21,106 nucleotides of DNA from Candidatus Neomicrothrix sp. UBA7884 (GTDB taxonomy: Bacteria > Actinomycetota > Acidimicrobiia > Acidimicrobiales > MedAcidi-G1), in assembly GCA_002501135.1 (NCBI GenBank), contig DLRQ01000001.1, positions 1 to 21,106 on the forward strand. Direction: 5' to 3'. The position numbers were made by a program, and so were the translations under genes. Positions 1 to 6,576 of this stretch are shown piece by piece; position 1 is the stretch's first letter, and each line of letters starts with the position of its first letter. The notes below the pieces were generated by a model. That model was not told the origin of the DNA and ran no database searches. It saw only the letters and a program-made list of their open reading frames with translations.

Positions 1-1
1 G

Positions 2-124
2 TTGTATGGTCGGTCTCTGCCCGTGGTGGTGCTTGACGAGGCCACCTATTCGACTCTGACGACAGGTGAGACAGTGGCGGTGGGGGAGGATGGGTCATTG
101 AATAGGCCACCTATTCGACTCTGA
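2..124 (+). CDS. Aconitase X small (swivel) subunit, C-terminal end, 5' partial
   Basis: An open frame enters from the left edge and ends at TGA 122-124. The visible 40 residues include YGRSLPVVVLDEA and then TGETVAVGEDGSL. This resembles the C-terminal end of the DUF126/AcnX swivel domain, where a 'P-V-V-V-L-D' strand is followed by 'tGd.v.v..dG.v'. In type II aconitase X this domain is a separate small subunit that works with a large catalytic subunit, for example as cis-3-hydroxy-L-proline dehydratase. The next gene is an OCD-family reductase, the expected partner. The terminal codons lie in a 65-bp tandem duplication. Because 65 is not a multiple of three, the frame shifts and stops after a short foreign tail (RPPIRL). 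With one copy removed, the frame would run to TGA 217-219, two bases before the next ATG. The assignment rests on a short fragment, so the family is probable, not certain. Confidence 0.6.
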   Translation: MYGRSLPVVVLDEATYSTLTTGETVAVGEDGSLNRPPIRL

Positions 125-173
125 CGACAGGTGAGACAGTGGCGGTGGGGGAGGATGGGTCATTGAATAGGCC
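39..173. repeat. 65-bp perfect tandem duplication (two copies plus a few bases)
   Basis: Positions 39-103 are repeated without a mismatch at 104-168. The similarity then ends after about five bases (169-173). The unit starts AGGCCACCTATT and ends CATTGAAT. The copies are head to tail with no spacer, so this is a simple tandem duplication, not a CRISPR or a dispersed repeat. It falls on the last codons of the upstream gene and shifts their frame. Confidence 0.95.
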
Positions 174-221
174 GCCCAGTTCCGTCGATGACGGTCTGGG
201 CCACACGACCGGAGACTGACC

Positions 222-1088
222 ATGCGCTACTTGAACCCGGATGAGGTGCGTGCCGCACTGCCAATGTCAGATGCCATTGACTCGATGGCTCATGCCTTCG
301 GGGGTGACAGGGAGGCTCCGAACCGAATGCTGCTGGGGGTCTCCTTGTTCATGCCCGGTCGTCTCGACTCATATACCGGGGTGAAGGTGGTTTCCTCGGT
401 GCCGGGGGATCCTGCCGGTGTCGTAGCTGTGTTCGACGAGTCGGGACACCCGTTGGGCTTGGTAGACGGCCCTACATTGTCGGCAATACGCACAGCTGCA
501 GCACCTGGTCTGGCGACGGACAAGATGGCCCCCTCGGATGCCGGTGTCATGGCCATGCTCGGGGCAGGAGCGATGGCAGCGGACCAGGTGGCGGCCGTCC
601 GGGCGGTCAGGCAGATCAGAGAGGTGCTGGTGTGGAGCCGTACGGAGGAGTCGGCGAGGGTCTTGGCCGACTCAATCGGTGGCGAGGTAGTGATCGATGC
701 AGACGAGGCGGTAGCCAGAGCAGATGTGGTGAGTACAGCCACGCCATCTAGGTGTCCGCTGTTTGAAGCTTCCTCTCTTCGTCTAGGTGCCCATGTCAAT
801 GCCGTTGGAGCCTTCACTCCGGAGATGGCCGAGATCCCAGCCGGGGTGGTTGAGGAGGCATTTGTGGTCGTCGACGACAGGGAGGCAGCTGCAGTTGAGG
901 CCGGTGACCTCCTACGTGTGGGCCGCCAGCCAGATGCGGATATGGCCGAGCTGATCTCTGGCCAGATGGTGCCCTCAGACGAACCATTCACTCTCTTCAA
1001 GTCGGTTGGCATCGCGGCACAAGACATTGCTGCTGCAGTCAGAGCGCTCTCGAACGCGGAGGAACAAGGCTTAGGGACTGTTCTCTAG
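222..1088 (+). CDS. Ornithine cyclodeaminase/mu-crystallin family reductase, probable delta1-pyrroline-2-carboxylate reductase
   Basis: 288 residues. The family includes ornithine cyclodeaminase, NAD(P)H-dependent ketimine reductases and delta1-pyrroline-2-carboxylate (Pyr2C) reductases. Visible features are the substrate-side GVKVVSS motif with Lys55, the SAIRTAA motif (Arg90-Thr91), and the Rossmann turn LGAGAMA at about 113-119 followed by the 'VWSRTEESA' strand. A late GDLL segment is also present. The ATG at 222 has GGAG at 211-214, seven bases upstream. The preceding gene is a probable aconitase X subunit. AcnX dehydrates cis-3-hydroxy-L-proline to Pyr2C, and OCD-family reductases convert Pyr2C to L-proline, so I infer that role here. 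The protein is slightly shorter than many family members (about 310-330). Ornithine cyclodeaminase or another ketimine reductase remains possible. The gene ends with TAG, 7 nt from the stop of the convergent selenoprotein gene. Confidence 0.85.
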   Translation: MRYLNPDEVRAALPMSDAIDSMAHAFGGDREAPNRMLLGVSLFMPGRLDSYTGVKVVSSVPGDPAGVVAVFDESGHPLGLVDGPTLSAIRTAAAPGLATDKMAPSDAGVMAMLGAGAMAADQVAAVRAVRQIREVLVWSRTEESARVLADSIGGEVVIDADEAVARADVVSTATPSRCPLFEASSLRLGAHVNAVGAFTPEMAEIPAGVVEEAFVVVDDREAAAVEAGDLLRVGRQPDADMAELISGQMVPSDEPFTLFKSVGIAAQDIAAAVRALSNAEEQGLGTVL

Positions 1089-1095
1089 GGGGTAC

Positions 1096-1659
1096 TCAGG
1101 ACTCTTCGGCGATCCAAGCCTCTAGGCCCACCCCGAGGCCATCTGCAATACGGTTGACATAGGCGTAATAGGCGGTTACTTCGACGATGTCGAGGATGTC
1201 CCGGTCACTAAATCCGACCTTACGTAGTTGGTCCACGTCGGACTTGGTGACCTCACCGGGTACCAGTGTGAGTTTCGCTGCCAGTTCAAGCATTGCTCGC
1301 CGCTCAGGGGAGATGTTCGCCGTTGCCCAGTCGGCTTCGATGTCGGCAGCCAGGTCATCGTCGTTGAGTAGTCGGCGCAGACCGCGCCGGTGGTGTGACA
1401 CTCAGTAGTGGCATTCATTTTCGAGGCTCACAACAAGGGCGATCATCTCCCTCTCGACCTTGCGCAGGGAGGCCGTGCCGGACATGGCTGATTCGTAGAG
1501 GCTCTGGTGGGCGGCGAGGCTCCGTGGGTTGAGCGAGTGAACGGCCATGATGTGATCGACGCGCCCATAGTCGGGATCAACTGTCCTGTCGTACAGTTCA
1601 GCTAAGTGGCCTCCAACTGACTTCCATTCATCGTCGGGGACCATCTCAATCCAAGCCAT
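1096..1659 (-). CDS. AhpD/carboxymuconolactone decarboxylase-fold peroxidase-related selenoprotein (CxxU, in-frame UGA)
   Basis: Read through one in-frame TGA (1402-1404), this gives a 187-residue protein starting MAWIEMVPDDEW, an N-terminus typical of peroxidase-related AhpD-fold enzymes. The upstream part is 85 residues and ends SLENECHY. After TGA the same frame continues VSHHRRGLRRLLNDDD. In this fold the redox and proton-relay motif is CxxCxxxH. Here it reads Cys83-His-Tyr-[UGA86]-Val-Ser-His-His90, so UGA stands exactly at the second cysteine and His90 is kept. The remaining C-terminal region (LVPGEVTKSDVDQLRKVGFS, then a VTAYYAYVNRIADGL helix) is intact and family-like, which argues against decay. 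A SECIS-like hairpin follows the UGA. Such enzymes use a thiol pair for peroxide or disulfide chemistry; the substrate is unknown. There is no strong ribosome binding site before the ATG. The gene is last in a cluster, 46 nt after the sulfotransferase-like gene. Split reading would give two false genes, a shortened N-terminal protein and a GTG-started 101-residue protein at 1096-1401. Confidence 0.88.
1373..1404 (-). promoter_or_regulatory. Bacterial SECIS element: UGA plus downstream hairpin
   Basis: On the minus strand, UGA (1404-1402) is followed by 12 nt, then CGGCGC (1389-1384), loop GGUCU (1383-1379) and GCGCCG (1378-1373). This is a perfect 6-bp stem. The loop starts 19 nt after UGA. 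In E. coli fdhF the sequence after the Sec codon also places GGUCUGC at nucleotide 19, in an apical loop bound by SelB through G23 and U24 (counting U of UGA as 1). Both bases are present at those numbers here. The bulged U17 of fdhF is not present (G, paired). Loop identity and spacing together make chance unlikely. Confidence 0.85.
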
Positions 1660-1705
1660 GGAACGAGTCTCGCGCACCGCTACGCGACAGAGCGACCTCA
1701 GCGGA

Positions 1706-2425
1706 TCAGACGGAGAGGGAGTGCTCGAGGAGCCTGTCGTAGAGCGGGCGTGCTGCTTCGAGCACCGGTTCCAGACCCGTGGGAATGGGGTCGTCGCTCG
1801 GGATTCCGGCCAGAAAGCCGGTGGAGGCGTGTGCATTGGCGTACCAGTGGACCGCCCATGTCCCGTCCTCGGGCTTGGGGCCTGACGGCCATGACAACAT
1901 GGCGTCCTCGAAGTCGACCTCGAGCATCGAGCACATTCTCTGGAGCATTCCCTCAGGATCGTCAAGCAGCGCTGCGGAGTCGATGACAATCGGGTTGTCG
2001 CCCTCACCGAGAACTGAATCAAGCAACTCGACCTGGGACTCGAGGCCTGTGTCGCCGAGGTTGACGTCGGGGATGTTCACGCTCAGCGAGCGGAGCACAT
2101 GGCGTGGATCCCGGATCAGGAGGATGTTGCGACACCCGCGGAGAAATGCCGTGTCGAGGTCGATCAGGTGGTGGCTCATCATCTTGAAGAATGCGACTGG
2201 CCTGGGGTGGGGGCCCAGAATCAGGTCTCGGACGACCGCGTTGCCGTCGGGATCCTGGCTGGCGAGTGTCTCTGACCGGCCCGGATGCTCCCTGCCGCTG
2301 ACCCTCAGGTAGTGGGCGTAGATGGGCTCGTCGAACACGACCGTGTCGGTCCGCTGCCTGAAGGAGTACATGAGGGCCGTAGAGATGTTCCTCGGCCCCG
2401 ACCAGCAGTTGATGCGCAGGGTCAC
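1706..2425 (-). CDS. Sulfotransferase-like P-loop protein (partner of class IV aminotransferase)
   Basis: 239 residues from the GTG at 2425. Near the N-terminus, INCWSGPRNIST (residues 5-16) is the modified P-loop that binds the 5'-phosphosulfate in sulfotransferase-type folds. LLIRDPRHVLRSL (about 102-114) matches the 3'-phosphate binding segment with Arg105-Asp-Pro-Arg. Sulfotransferases move sulfate from PAPS to a hydroxyl or amine acceptor; whether this one does is unproven. The GTG start lies 13 nt after the stop of the aminotransferase gene and puts the P-loop at its usual place. An open frame continues upstream to ATG 2521 inside the aminotransferase gene, but that stretch is proline- and serine-rich shadow sequence. 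No strong Shine-Dalgarno is visible, which fits translational coupling. Plants have proteins that fuse this kind of domain to a class IV aminotransferase (recalled family knowledge), supporting a shared task for the two neighbours. Confidence 0.78.
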   Translation of the reverse strand: MTLRINCWSGPRNISTALMYSFRQRTDTVVFDEPIYAHYLRVSGREHPGRSETLASQDPDGNAVVRDLILGPHPRPVAFFKMMSHHLIDLDTAFLRGCRNILLIRDPRHVLRSLSVNIPDVNLGDTGLESQVELLDSVLGEGDNPIVIDSAALLDDPEGMLQRMCSMLEVDFEDAMLSWPSGPKPEDGTWAVHWYANAHASTGFLAGIPSDDPIPTGLEPVLEAARPLYDRLLEHSLSV

Positions 2426-2438
2426 GGTGTCGTGTGGC

Positions 2439-3377
2439 TCACAGTCCGACCGAGGCGGCCACTGCCCTGCCATAGAGCTCGTTGAGGCGGGAGGTGACGG
2501 GGCCACGGGTGCCGGTGCCAATGGCGCGCCCGTCGACTTCGGAAACGGGGGTCAGGCCACCGAACGTGCCGGTGACGAACGCCTCGTCGGCCGAGTACAC
2601 GTCGGTCAGGGAGAACGGCTGCTGCCTTGTTGTGATGCCCGCCGCTGCCGCCTCCTCGAGCACCACTGCACGGGTTATACCGTGCAGGTTGTAGTGGCCG
2701 GTCGATGTCCAGAGTTCACCCGCCCTGACCACGAAGAAGTTGGTTGCGTTGCAGGTGGCGACTGCCCCTGTGGGATCCAGCATCAGTGCCTCGTCGGCTC
2801 CGGCACGTGTCGCCTGGATGAGGGCGACCACCTCGTGCAGTTTGGAGTGTGAGTTGAGGCGTTGGTCGAGGGTGTCGGGTGGTGGCCGGCGGACGGTCGC
2901 CGTGAACAGGGAGACCCCCTGATCGGTCACTGTCGGGTCGGCGGTCTTGTGTTCGGCGATGATCACCACGTTTGGTCCGTCGATGACGTTGGCCGGATGC
3001 TGGGACGGGGTCGTCTTGTCGCCCCTCGTGACCATCAGGCGCACGTGAACCGAGTCGTGCATGTCGTTCTCGTCGACGGTCGACCTGACGGCATCTGCAA
3101 CCTCGGCCCGGGTCATCCGTATGTCGAGGTCGATTGCAGCCAGACCGGCGAAGAGGCGATCCAAGTGGCGGTCGAGGAAGGCAAAGCGGTCATTGTGGAG
3201 CCGTATTCCCTCCCAGACCCCGTCGCCAACCAGAAAGCCGCTGTCAAAGACCGAGATCTTCGCCTCAGGTCTTGGATGGAAGACGCCATTGATGTAGATC
3301 CGGACGGTGGCGTTTCGTTCATCCGGAAGTGCCTGGTGGGTGCTGCGGCCACTGACCGGCGAGTCGCTCTGCGTCAT
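2439..3377 (-). CDS. Class IV (BCAT/D-amino acid transaminase-like) PLP aminotransferase
   Basis: 312 residues, the usual length for fold-type IV aminotransferases. The N-terminal half has VFDSGFLVGDGVWEGIRL (about 43-60) and FLDRHLDRLF (about 67-76) with the phosphate-binding Arg. Lys179 in SHSKLHE is the expected Schiff-base lysine. GTFGGLTPVSEVDGR near the C-terminus is the cofactor phosphate loop. One deviation: the motif normally read 'vaEgs.sN' is VATCNATN, so the glutamate that contacts the PLP pyridine nitrogen aligns with Thr208. This suggests altered chemistry or a lyase-like or other specialised member. Start ATG 3377 lacks a Shine-Dalgarno. A GATAAC stretch nine bases upstream could be the -10 box of a leaderless transcript (inference). 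It is the first gene of the cluster with the sulfotransferase-like and selenoprotein genes, and it is divergent from the liv operon. Substrate unknown. Confidence 0.88.
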   Translation of the reverse strand: MTQSDSPVSGRSTHQALPDERNATVRIYINGVFHPRPEAKISVFDSGFLVGDGVWEGIRLHNDRFAFLDRHLDRLFAGLAAIDLDIRMTRAEVADAVRSTVDENDMHDSVHVRLMVTRGDKTTPSQHPANVIDGPNVVIIAEHKTADPTVTDQGVSLFTATVRRPPPDTLDQRLNSHSKLHEVVALIQATRAGADEALMLDPTGAVATCNATNFFVVRAGELWTSTGHYNLHGITRAVVLEEAAAAGITTRQQPFSLTDVYSADEAFVTGTFGGLTPVSEVDGRAIGTGTRGPVTSRLNELYGRAVAASVGL

Positions 3378-3589
3378 GTCCGCGATGTTATCTGTGGAAG
3401 TTCAGGCAGGGATGGTGCGGTGGGTCCGGGTGTTGGAGCACCGGTGCAGCCGCGCTACGGTGCCTCTCGCAGCATCAGGGGGTCTGTTCGCCAGTCGTCT
3501 GTGGTCGTGCCCCTTTGGTGCGCGGCGACGACTGTGTAGCCGGGTGGGGTCCTGATGGGACTACTTGTCACTTTGCAGGGGGTAGTTGG
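3378..3589. promoter_or_regulatory. Divergent intergenic region between aminotransferase cluster and liv operon
   Basis: This 212-bp gap must carry the promoters for both directions. It contains a perfect 10-bp palindrome, GCACCGGTGC, at 3438-3447, which could be a repressor site. AGGGGG at 3577-3582 is the ribosome binding site for livH. I could not identify convincing -35/-10 pairs. The long open frames crossing it show no family resemblance. Confidence 0.35.
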
Positions 3590-4717
3590 TTGACAGCGAC
3601 GATGGAGAGAAAGTCGGCCCGCCAGGTCTCAAAGGTCGACCGGTTCCTCACCTTCATCAGGGTCTTCCTGGTATCCCTGATCGTCATCGGGGTTCTCGCC
3701 TTCATCGCTCAACAGGTCGCGCCCGACAATCCTTTCGCCCGCTGGCGTAATCCCGATGCCGTCGGCCTGACCGGCGACCAGTTCAAGGGCCTGCTCATGT
3801 CCGGGCTCTCACAGGGAGCCATGTACGGGCTGATCGCCCTCGGCTACTCGATGGTCTACGGGGTGCTGGGTTTCATCAACTTCGCCCACGGCGAGGTCTT
3901 CATGGCCGGTGCCATGACCGGGTTCATCGCATCAGACAAGTTCTCTGAGAGCGGCATGTGGGAGAGCAACTTCCTCCTGTCGCTGGTCATCATCATCATT
4001 CTGGCGATCATGGTCTCGACACTTGCCGCCGTCCTGATGGAACGGGTCGCATACCGGCCCCTCCGTGATTCACCACGGCTCATCCCGCTCATCACTTCTA
4101 TCGGCGTGTCCTTCTTCATCCAGAACGCGGTCATGGGCGTGTTCGGGCCGTCAACCAAGAGCTATCCGCAGCTTCCTCAGTGGTTGTCCAAGCAGAGGTC
4201 CATCCTGACATTCGAGATCGCCGGCACAAAGCTGCTGGTCCTGCTTGTGGCAGCGGTGTCCATGGGCGGACTCTGGTATCTCGTTGAAAGGACTAAGACC
4301 GGCAAGGCCATGCGTGCGGTGGCCGAGGACAAGGAGATCGCCGCCCTCATGGGCATCAACGTGAACCGCACCATCGTCACGACGTTTGCCGTTGGTGGGG
4401 CCATGGCCGGCATCGCCGGCATCCTCTGGGGCCTGCTGTTCCGGAGCGTCACCCACATGACCGGATTCCTGCCGGGAATCAAGGCGTTCACAGCGGCCGT
4501 TGTTGGTGGAATAGGCAACCTGTCAGGAGCAATGGTCGGTGGTATCTCGCTGGGTTCTGCGGAGTCGCTGGCTCCGCTGCTGATCCTCGAACCTCTCGGG
4601 GTTCCCGGGGTCTCGCAGCTGAAGGACGCTGTTGCATTCACCGTTCTGGTGCTGGTCCTCTTGTTCAAGCCGTCCGGCCTGTTCGGTGAGCAGCTCTCAG
4701 CCGAGGACAGGGCATGA
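3590..4717 (+). CDS. livH: Branched-chain amino acid ABC transporter permease (LivH family)
   Basis: 375 residues if the TTG at 3590 is the start: AGGGGG (3577-3582) lies seven bases before it. The ATG at 3602, four codons later, is 19 bases from that site and is the alternative. An inner-membrane permease with several hydrophobic segments. The first is a single helix of the type FLVSLIVIGVLAFIA. The LivH core follows with SQGAMYGLIALGYSMVYG, then INFAHGEVFMAGA, the hallmark of this family. A cytoplasmic coupling loop reads AVAEDKEIAALMGIN, the contact site for the ATPases. GIGNLSGAMVGG and LLFKPSGLFGE close the protein. It forms the pore with LivM, whose start codon overlaps its stop (ATGA, 4714-4717). 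The transported solute may be a branched-chain amino acid, but this family also moves amides, urea and aromatic compounds. Confidence 0.92.
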   Translation: MTATMERKSARQVSKVDRFLTFIRVFLVSLIVIGVLAFIAQQVAPDNPFARWRNPDAVGLTGDQFKGLLMSGLSQGAMYGLIALGYSMVYGVLGFINFAHGEVFMAGAMTGFIASDKFSESGMWESNFLLSLVIIIILAIMVSTLAAVLMERVAYRPLRDSPRLIPLITSIGVSFFIQNAVMGVFGPSTKSYPQLPQWLSKQRSILTFEIAGTKLLVLLVAAVSMGGLWYLVERTKTGKAMRAVAEDKEIAALMGINVNRTIVTTFAVGGAMAGIAGILWGLLFRSVTHMTGFLPGIKAFTAAVVGGIGNLSGAMVGGISLGSAESLAPLLILEPLGVPGVSQLKDAVAFTVLVLVLLFKPSGLFGEQLSAEDRA

Positions 4718-6576
4718 GCGCCACGATGACCTCATCGACCGCGTCATCTTCCGGGTCCCCCAAGAGGGCGCCTGTGGCCGACCAGGACTGGCGGAAGATC
4801 GGAAAGTGGGGCGGACTCTGCACCCTGGCTCTTGTGCTGGTGTCGCTGATCGGCATGCCCGTCGGTCTTGACAGGCGCATCCTCATCCATCCGATTCTCA
4901 GCCTGGGGTACCTCTCGTTGCTCTGGATACCGCTGATGCTCGGTTTCGTAGTCTCAAAGCAGGTGAAACTGGAGGGTGTGGAGTCGCCCGATCCCGGTGG
5001 ACGTGACCTGCTGGCAGGTGCCCTTACGGGGCTCATGGGCGGGGTCGGTATGGCCGTGTTCATGTTGGCCCTCAACACCTTCAACCTCCGTGATCCGCTG
5101 GTCAACTGGAGCCCGAAGCTTCTGGAGTTGCTCAACTACGGCCGTGGTCTCGGCTTTGGTGTAGTGGCGTGGCTCCTGGCGTGTTGCGTTCTGGGCCTGC
5201 TGGGGTCAGCAATCCATGTTGTTCCGGCCGATGTACGACGCGTGGTCTCTTTTTCCGCCTTCGGACTGCTTGGCATCGCCGTGCTCGAGGGCGCAATCGC
5301 TGATCTGTCAGAGGGGTTCGGCCTCGAGTTCCTGACTGATTCCATCTACGCCAAGAGGGGTGGCGTCACCGTCGTCTGGTCGATCGTGCTGGCAGTGGTC
5401 ATCGGGGTCGTGTCGGTGCTCACCAAGGGCAGGCTCAAGGCGGCAAAGGCCAACTACAGCGGGCTGCAGGGCCCTGAGCGCAAGCGGGCATCCCGGATCA
5501 TCTTCGTTGTGACCGCTCTGTTGACCATCATCCTTCCCCTCTTCCTCGGCACGATCATGAACGAGCTCCTGGCGAACGTCGGGTTGTTCCTGCTTCTGGC
5601 TCTCGGCCTCAACATCGTGGTCGGCCTTGCCGGGATTCTTGATCTCGGGTACGTGGCCTTCTTCGCCGTCGGGGGTTACACGACGGCCGTGTTGACCTCG
5701 CCAGACTCGCCGTTCTTCGCCCCGGAGATGCACTTCGCCGTCACCCTCGTGATCGTCGTCGTGTTCGCCGGCATTGTCGGCCTGGTAATCGGTGCACCGG
5801 TTATCCGGATGCGTGGCGACTACCTGGCGATCGTCACACTCGGTTTTGGTGAGATAATCCGCCTGCTCTTCATGTCCGACTGGCTGAAGCCCTACTTCGG
5901 TGGCGCCCAGGGGATCACCAACGTTCCCGGAGTTGATCTGGGGTTCATCACCATCAAGGGCACTGACCCCAGATCCGTCTTCTACCTGGTGCTGGTGTTC
6001 TGCGCCCTCGCCATCTACATCTCATGGCGCCTGCAGGCCTCTCGGCTCGGAAGGGCTTGGATGGCCATCCGCGAGGATGAGAAGGTCGCCGAGGCCATGG
6101 GCATCAACACGGTCAACACCAAGCTTCTGGCCTTTGTGGTCGGCGCAGTCCTGGCCTCGTTCAGCGGAGCGATTCTCGTAGCCAAGGTTGGCTCGGTCTT
6201 CCCGAACAGCTTCATGATCCTTGTCTCGATCATCATCCTTGTTGTCGTGATCGTGGGTGGAATGGGCAACATCGCCGGTGTCCTCGTGGGCTCCTTCGTG
6301 CTGATCGGGATTCTGGGTGGGCCCAGGCAGCCGGGCCTCCTGCACGAGTTCCAGTCATTCAAACTGTTGATCTACGGCGCCCTGCTGGTCTTCATGATGC
6401 TCCAGCGGCCCGAGGGTCTGGTACCTAGCTCCCGACGCAGCCAGGAACTCCATCAGGAGGAGTTCCTCCAGGACGTGTGGCTCAAGAGTGAGGAGCACGA
6501 GGCAGAGGAGCGTGAAGCCGAGGTGCACGCGGTGGAGGTCGGCGGGGCCGAAGGGAACAACGGGGGTGGGGCATGA
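4714..6576 (+). CDS. livM: Branched-chain amino acid ABC transporter permease (LivM family), N-terminally extended
   Basis: 620 residues, against roughly 300-420 for ordinary LivM. The LivM core starts at about residue 283 with VGLFLLLALGLNIVVGLAG, then LGYVAFFAVGGYTTAVL, RMRGDYLAIVTLGFGEIIRL, and the coupling loop AIREDEKVAEAMGINTV. GGMGNIAGVLVG and LQRPEGLVPS end the core. Residues 1-280 precede it, with about six further hydrophobic segments (for example about 34-50, 60-80, 98-120, 147-170, 178-195, 219-236), an added membrane module of unknown role. The last 40 residues form a glutamate-rich hydrophilic tail. The gene overlaps livH by 4 nt at its start and livG by 4 nt at its end, so it is translated as part of one operon. 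Confidence 0.9.
   Translation: MSATMTSSTASSSGSPKRAPVADQDWRKIGKWGGLCTLALVLVSLIGMPVGLDRRILIHPILSLGYLSLLWIPLMLGFVVSKQVKLEGVESPDPGGRDLLAGALTGLMGGVGMAVFMLALNTFNLRDPLVNWSPKLLELLNYGRGLGFGVVAWLLACCVLGLLGSAIHVVPADVRRVVSFSAFGLLGIAVLEGAIADLSEGFGLEFLTDSIYAKRGGVTVVWSIVLAVVIGVVSVLTKGRLKAAKANYSGLQGPERKRASRIIFVVTALLTIILPLFLGTIMNELLANVGLFLLLALGLNIVVGLAGILDLGYVAFFAVGGYTTAVLTSPDSPFFAPEMHFAVTLVIVVVFAGIVGLVIGAPVIRMRGDYLAIVTLGFGEIIRLLFMSDWLKPYFGGAQGITNVPGVDLGFITIKGTDPRSVFYLVLVFCALAIYISWRLQASRLGRAWMAIREDEKVAEAMGINTVNTKLLAFVVGAVLASFSGAILVAKVGSVFPNSFMILVSIIILVVVIVGGMGNIAGVLVGSFVLIGILGGPRQPGLLHEFQSFKLLIYGALLVFMMLQRPEGLVPSSRRSQELHQEEFLQDVWLKSEEHEAEEREAEVHAVEVGGAEGNNGGGA

Noticed and set aside
39..173. CRISPR or dispersed repeat
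   Set aside because: Only two copies, contiguous, without spacers, and overlapping coding sequence.
290..1027. Long minus-strand open frame opposite the OCD-family gene
   Set aside because: Its translation is Ala/Ser/Thr-rich with no family motif, while the plus strand carries clear OCD motifs.
1096..1401. Reading this stretch as a separate small GTG-started protein, or 1096-1659 as a frameshifted pseudogene
   Set aside because: Both halves are in the same frame with no gap, the break is one TGA at the redox cysteine, and a well-placed SECIS-like hairpin follows. A point nonsense mutation at exactly that codon with such a hairpin by chance is unlikely.
2426..2521. N-terminal extension of the sulfotransferase-like protein to ATG 2521
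   Set aside because: The extension lies inside the aminotransferase coding region and reads as proline/serine-rich shadow; GTG 2425 places the P-loop properly.
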